Shown here: positions 58,750-64,000 of the stretch, piece by piece
How positions within the stretch are numbered: the first letter of the stretch is position 1
Layout: each line of letters begins with the position of its first letter
NCBI GenBank assembly: GCA_963920765.1
Contig: OY987245.1
Coordinates: forward strand, 2,992,727-3,056,726
Source: Ulota crispa
Taxonomy: Eukaryota; Streptophyta; Bryopsida; Orthotrichales; Orthotrichaceae
Direction of reading: 5' to 3'
Length of the DNA stretch: 64,000 bases
The notes under the pieces: generated by a model
What the model was told of the DNA's origin: nothing
Databases searched by the model: none
Seen by the model: only the letters and a program-made list of their open reading frames with translations
Made by a program: the position numbers and the translations under genes

Positions 58750-60640
58750 GGTGAAGAAGAGGAATCTTGAAGACGTTCACTACATATCGTGTCCAAGAGG
58801 AGCTAACTCGAAACAACTAGATTGCTAATGCAGCAACGTAGACGATGAAAATGAAATTGCCCCTCCAGCTCTGTGTCCATCTTGACCACCTTGAGCACTT
58901 GCTAATCCAGTTCCCTCAATCCATGTTGGTATTGTTGTTGTTGTTGTCAATCCAGCTCTTTCAGTCTGCCAATCGCCTTGTCGAGCCTGCACATGCAAAC
59001 TCATGAGGTTACAGTTCTCTTTGGCACGTCATCGTCACATTCTAGAGCTTGCCCCGTTTTTATTGTAGCATAAACGGATTCGGAGCACTGAATATTGAAG
59101 AACTGCACTCAACATTCTGTGCACAATGGCATGGCATTTCCAGCACTCCTGGACACTTCTAGATACTCAAAAGTTGAAGCTAACCTTGAAACTGATCAAA
59201 ACATTCAATTACATTCCATCCAGATTCGCCAAAAACTCTGACGTTCCCAGCAAGCAACGATCAATAGCTCAACACATTCAGGACCGTTTTCTTCCCAGTT
59301 TCAACAAATCTAACTCGCCACTCAAGACTGGAATTCCTAATGAAGCTTACAACAGAGAGACCACTGCTTCTGATTTGAAAACAAGACTACAAAACCCCAG
59401 AGGTTTACAATCCTCCATCGCCGTGTGCACACTCTTCAAAAAGCTTGAAAAAAATCTGGCTTTTCAGACCACCCCAGCGCGATTGCACTCGAGATTCTTT
59501 CCCACACGCTAATGCAATACCCGTGGGAGCTACCAAGAGTACTAATCCTGACGGTCAGATTCTGCCATGCCCGAATAACAGAGTGACAGTAACTGGAATT
59601 AGTACGAAGGTCAGAAACAGACAGACACACTACTGATACGGCGATTCGGACAGAAGCGCATAAACCCAGAAGCACAAAACCCTTCCTTATGCAAAAGCTT
59701 CAAAGAATCTAGGTTCTAAGACCACCTACTGCACTCGAGATTCCTCCCCATTCGCTCTCAGGCTCCACGAAAACGCATTCGCCGTGAAAGCCAGCAAGAG
59801 GCAACGATCTTCACAGCCAGATCCGGCAGGTGGCAATACCAGACAGTCGAAATCCCGACGAATTTGACGGAACGAAATCACAATCAGGCGGGAAGAATCT
59901 CTACACTTGACGTCGGGATCACGTCAAGAATCCGGAATAAAATCGCATTCACACTTCAATGCACGCCCGAATCCCAATGGCGCGCAGAGCCTGCGCCATC
60001 ACGTGCCTATCTAGCAATCACCAGAGCTGCATCGTTACCAAAACCCAATGGAAACCCTAGCAAGACGACTGTGATCAAAGTGGCAATATCTTGGTTGGGA
60101 TTGTGTGTTACATGGTCGTCGGCGAGCGAGCGAGCAGCTTGGCATCTCTCCGGCGGGTCATTGTAGTTGGGATGGAATGCTCCGCGAGAGTGGGAAAGGA
60201 GGGGCGTGGGAGTGGCGAGGGAGTGAGGAGGTTGATGAGCTTGATGAGCTGCGTGGGAGAAATGGAATGGTGGCGTGTCGGAGAGGTGCGAGGGAAGGTT
60301 CTGGTGCTGCGCCCTGTTGGGAGTTCGGACAGATCCCATGCCCACTTTGTCAAATCCTCGCAAGATCTGACCACCCCTGCTCCCCTGCTGCTCCTCCAGC
60401 ATCATTCTCTTTCTTCCCCTCTTAAAAGTCAACCGTGGGTGTCAACCGCACTCCGCCTTCGCGGCGCGTTGCCCACCCTGCTGGGCCATCTGCCGAGTCT
60501 GCCCCCCTCCCCTCGTCCCCGGCAGAGCCAGCGAGCGAGCTCAGTGCTTTGCATAATTTGCTCTACGCAAAACTGTGCTAAGGGCATCTGCAATGGACCC
60601 GGAAACAGTGCAGGTAAGGTAGTCGCTCTAAAACCGTCAC
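58750..60640. promoter_or_regulatory. Upstream region and probable 5' leader of the C2-GRAM gene
   Basis: GC-richer than the flanking transposon DNA. A minus-strand splice acceptor (TGCAG) just above 58987 suggests a 5' untranslated exon separated by an intron. A (GTT)n run lies near 58930. Overlapping open frames on both strands at 60007-60645 reflect GC-rich composition and carry no motif. The true transcription start is not visible. Confidence 0.45.
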
Positions 60641-60718
60641 TTTAACGGCTGTTCTGCATTTTCATGGGCTTTGCAAGACATGAAGATTTTCTGCCTAATT
60701 TTTCGTTAAAGAGAAATT

Positions 60719-60918
60719 GTAGTAGGCATCTATTTGTGACCCTAGGTCTCCCATAAAGCGTCCCTTTACAACTTGTAAAGAGATCAAGTGAATAGAGGAG
60801 TATGATTGGCTCTTGCCATAAAATACACCTTTTAAGATTAAGAAGGGTCCATTCAAGAACCATCTCATATTCATTCTTGGACTGGCTATGGAACCCTTTA
60901 AATGTGAGGGTCGCAATT
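60719..60918 (-). repeat. Dispersed repeat, copy 2
   Basis: Reverse-orientation relative of 6733-6945. Here the segment starts AGTAGGCATCTATTTGTGAC and ends near the ACCCTTTAAATGTGAGGG stretch. Family unknown. Confidence 0.55.
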
Positions 60919-61098
60919 AGAACCGATTACCTTATCGGCAGTTTGCCGAGGTTGAGAAGTAATTGTGCTCCACTGGCACCGTCACTGGTCCCAGCACTTG
61001 CAGGGTCTCTATACGTGAGGCCCCAAGTCCGGCAGATTTGGAGAATGTGAAGGGCCCGCACGTTGGCTCTGTTACAAAAATCATTATTGTTAACCATT

Positions 61099-62053
61099 TT
61101 AACCCCTAAAGGACCGAGCCCTTTTTTCTGTGAAAATCACTGAAAACTTCCACTTTTGGGGGAATGAGTAAAAAGGTAGCAAAAAAAGTTTCTTTTGAAA
61201 ATCTAACTGTAAGATCTTGCCTTAGACTATGGGAGGTACTTGTGGGGGAAAAAATTTAGCTCATTCTAGAAGTAGAGGAGTGAGATATTGACATCTGAAG
61301 TGGAAAAAAAAAGTTTTTTTCCCTGCTGCCCAAAAATTTTAGAAGCCTTTGACGGCTCCTATACCAAAAAAAGTGCTCTACACAAAGTTGAGGTTTATTT
61401 TCCCCATGCAAAGGACCAAGTTAGGTATGTGTAGGAGAAATTTGAAATGAATTGGAGGTGTGGATCATACTTTGTAAAATCTTTCAATATTGTAAGGCAA
61501 AGAAATTTGCATATACGCTAGGCAAAATTGGAGAATTTATGTAAAATTCAAAAATATGAATTACTTTGATCCAAATGGTGAAAATCAAGGAATCCTAGTC
61601 TACTACAACTTGAAAAAAGAAAAAGTCAAAAAAAAAACATAAAGAGCTTAAAAAAGGAAAGCAACAAATTTTACAAGAGGCAAAAGGAATGGAGGTTTGG
61701 GAGTCCCAAACCTACCCGCAAACTAAAACTTCTCATAACTTTCATCTCATCAATCAAAACTGAATGATTTAAAGATTCCCAAATTTGTATAATTCTAAAG
61801 AAACAATTTCAGTTATTTTTTTTAAATGCAATTTTGATTTTTTTGGGATGCCCGCCTTTGCCCTTTTTCAGAAGTTCATGCATAACTTCTTCAATAATTG
61901 TCAGAATGAAGAAAAAGTTAGATGCCCACGTAGATCTTTGAATTCCCCACCTTCAATAAAAGTTTCAAAAAACCACAAAAAGTAGATTAGCTGTAGGTAC
62001 TTGCCCAAAATCCATTTGTCTCCTGAGGGGACAGTTGGTCCTTTAGGGGTTAA
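61099..62053 (-). mobile_element. TTAA-type element, family A, best-preserved ends
   Basis: Bounded by TTAA, with a perfect 17-bp inverted repeat, TTAACCCCTAAAGGACC. The interior shares most of its sequence with 31302-32209, but the block at about 61450-61720 differs from the other copies. It is 955 bp and non-coding. Perfect ends suggest that this is the youngest family A copy in the window. Confidence 0.85.
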
Positions 62054-62679
62054 GCGTGTCAATCAATTCAAACTTCCTATGTTTTAGTGAATAATGTACA
62101 CTTTTAACTTTCCTTCTTTAAATAATTGAAAAGTCAATTTGAAGTCTAGGTTGCCTGCTGCGCGTTGGAGTGACTTGTTTTAAAAAAAACCCTGCACATG
62201 CAGGTGCTTGTGGAAAGTCCCTCCACATGCAGATACAGGGATTGTTTGCCGATGAGCATTGCGGATGCCCTAAGGTAGATGCATCCATTCCCGCTCAGTC
62301 CCCAATTCCACACCCTACTTTTGATGCTTTCATTACACATTTTTGAACCCATCCTGTAGCAGTGAACACTCCTTGCACAAGCAAATCTTGGCACATTTTA
62401 GTTGCTGAGGTGCTTTGAGATGGTTGGGATTGGGACCATCAAGTGCCATTATATGAACACATCCAAGCAATTTAAAGATTAGTCTAGAGTTGCTAATATG
62501 CACCTTATGACCTGCAACTTTGCCCTTTTATATAAAATAATCTACAATAACTTTTTTCACATAAAACTACATTCCATGATAGCTTGTTGAAAGGCTAATC
62601 TTATGGATTATTTTCTTGAAATTTCCAAGACCTTGAGGTGTCCCAAACCCTTAAATGGTTGGGTATAGGTACACCTACC
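62054..62679. other. Intergenic DNA, nothing recognised
   Basis: A short spacer between TTAA elements with no gene. It contains a small inverted motif around CCTGCACATGCAGG near 62190. Confidence 0.5.
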
Positions 62680-62757
62680 TTAACCCCTAAGCGCCCAAGC
62701 GGACTAGACTTGTCTGACTCCCGTCTTATTTGAAAACCTTGGGCGCTTGAGGGTTAA
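62680..62757. mobile_element. 78-bp TTAA-flanked mini-element
   Basis: The left end is TTAACCCCTAAGCGCCCAAG and the reverse complement of the right end is TTAACCCTCAAGCGCCCAAG, two mismatches in 20. Only 38 bp lie between the two inverted repeats. It may be the smallest deletion derivative of the GCGCCC-type family. Confidence 0.75.
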
Positions 62758-63003
62758 CCCCTAAGCGCCCAGCCCATATTCATCAAAATCTAGACCCACT
62801 CACACTCAATCCAACCAAATTGTCATCACAAACAAGATCCACAAAATCTAACCGTATTGAATGGTAGGGTGAGACAAGTTCCAAAATATAGGGAAAAGGA
62901 CAAATGGTTTGACTGTACCAATAGAAAGATTATAACAAGTCAAACAAGAACTTTTTCATTTCTGAGCGCCCCATTTTGAGGTCTTGGGGCGCTCAAGGGT
63001 TAA
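62754..63003. mobile_element. TTAA-flanked element, GCGCCC type
   Basis: Shares its left TTAA with the preceding mini-element and its right TTAA with the next element. Left end TTAACCCCTAAGCGCCCAGC; reverse complement of the right end TTAACCCTTGAGCGCCCCAA. It is 250 bp and non-coding. Its first about 90 bp match the element starting at 63912. Confidence 0.75.
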
Positions 63004-63915
63004 CCCTTTAAGGACCACGCGACCATATTTTGGTCGCTGGGAGTGGTTTTTGGTTGTGTAGGTTGAAGTTGCGCAATAATTTGGAATTTAGTCTTGAAGA
63101 ACGCATGTCATCACAAGAATCTTGCATCCATCTAAAAAAATAACAATGCAATCAGGTATGTGAGTTGACAAGTAATGGTGTTTATATGGCATGGTTTCAA
63201 AATACGTATCCATTTTTTGTCAAAGATGGATCAAAGCAACAACACAATACATCAAGTATGTAAGAAAAATGTCAAACTTCAATTGCACTATTCTAAAAAA
63301 TTTCAAACTACTTAAGAAATATGCTTGTATTGTTTTCCTATACGATAGTAGTATAATTGTAATATTTGAAGATCTACTAAAATAATGTTGTCATTTTGGC
63401 TTTAAAATTTGTCATCCTACATTTAAGGCCAATTTTTTGTTGTTTTCACTAATTGGATTTTCCAGAATAATTATCAAATTTCTTGTAGAACCGTATTAGA
63501 GGTAGCAAAGAAAGTGGGGTTTTTGACCCTTTTTGTCCACTTAGCTACACCTTGTGATTGTTATTTTTGTCTATTTTGTGTGAAACTAGTCTTATTGTAA
63601 AGGTGGGAAACCTGCTTTTTAGAAATGTAAGGCTCTTTTCAATCAAAACTTGCATGAAGCATTAACATTCAAAACCACACAAGCATGAAACACTATAGAT
63701 TTTCCACATGTGACTCACTCATTCATTATAATGTTTCACCTCCAATGGGAGATCTAGCTGAAATTTTGGTGCTTTACAGTAAACAAGGTGTACTTTCCAT
63801 TCATATAGTTGGATTACTAAAAATGGGTCCATATTTGAGTCAATTGCACATTTAAACTTACAGGCCTTGTTTTTAGTGGATTTTGTGAAAATAGGTGTGG
63901 TCCTAAAAGGGTTAA
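63000..63915. mobile_element. TTAA-flanked element, family B
   Basis: Left end TTAACCCTTTAAGGACCACG; reverse complement of the right end TTAACCCTTTTAGGACCACA. It is 916 bp. The start resembles 8008-8987 (GACC followed by CGACCAT and TTTGG). Non-coding; the 64-codon frame near 63191 has no motif. Confidence 0.75.
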
Positions 63916-64000
63916 CCCTTGAGCGCCCAGGCCATATTCAACAAAATGCATACCTAGTCACACTCAATCCAACTAATGTGTCATGACAAACAATATCCAT
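63912..64000. mobile_element. TTAA-flanked element, GCGCCC type, cut by window end
   Basis: Starts TTAACCCTTGAGCGCCCAGG and follows the 62754-63003 element for the remaining bases of the window. Its far end is outside the window. Confidence 0.6.

Noticed and set aside
60007-60645. Several open frames of 88-184 codons on both strands
   Set aside because: The region is GC-rich, so stops are rare. The frames overlap each other, carry no motif and lie upstream of the C2-GRAM gene.
1-64000. LTR retroelements, virus-like elements or CRISPR arrays
   Set aside because: No reverse transcriptase, integrase, capsid or envelope motif, no long terminal direct repeats and no CRISPR-type spaced repeats were seen.

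Overview
The window is nuclear DNA of a land plant, or a close streptophyte relative. It carries five intron-rich genes of plant-type families, two of them with N-terminal extensions that look like chloroplast transit peptides. The telomere-type heptamer TTTAGGG occurs inside one intron. Most of the AT-rich remainder is small DNA transposons. The species cannot be named from the sequence. A non-seed plant is my guess, based on gene density and transposon content. No LTR retroelement or virus-like protein was seen.

Genes, rebuilt from splice signals, reading phase and family motifs: (1) 14577-19342, minus, a PHD-finger homeodomain protein of the HAT3.1/PRHA family, 8 coding exons, 809 aa. (2) 20863-22487, plus, a plastid GNAT acetyltransferase, 3 exons, 291 aa, divergent from gene 1. 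(3) 26101-29959, minus, an SR45/RNPS1-type splicing factor, 12 exons, 385 aa. (4) 34435-38655, minus, a shikimate-kinase-like protein with a CS domain (SKL2 type), 8 exons, 401 aa. (5) 52416-58749, minus, a C2-VASt-TM-C2-GRAM-VASt protein, 13 exons, 1077 aa. Genes 1, 3, 4 and 5 lie on the minus strand. They serve different processes (chromatin and transcription, plastid acetylation, splicing, plastid biogenesis, membrane contact) and do not form a pathway cluster.

Transposons: 46882-51301 holds a decayed piggyBac-type transposase (minus strand) with recognisable core, GVDxxDQ and C-terminal cysteine-rich regions. One end carries a TTAA-terminated end sequence. Elsewhere there are at least a dozen short non-coding elements bounded by TTAA and starting TTAACCC(C/T)T. 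They fall into several families: 712-1646; 2523-3450, 6961-7881, 31302-32209 and 61099-62053; 8008-8987 and 63000-63915; 12991-14083; and a back-to-back chain from 62680 to the window end. The sequence therefore suggests a plant piggyBac system with one dead transposase and many TTAA-flanked passengers. Other families are a Mutator-like foldback with a perfect 9-bp target duplication, a GGGGGTTTCAT-ended MITE family and a GGTAGGAGG-ended family.

A further point of note: about 480 bp upstream of gene 3 is similar to about 470 bp upstream of gene 4, at nearly the same distance from each start codon. This suggests duplicated regulatory or 5'-leader DNA.
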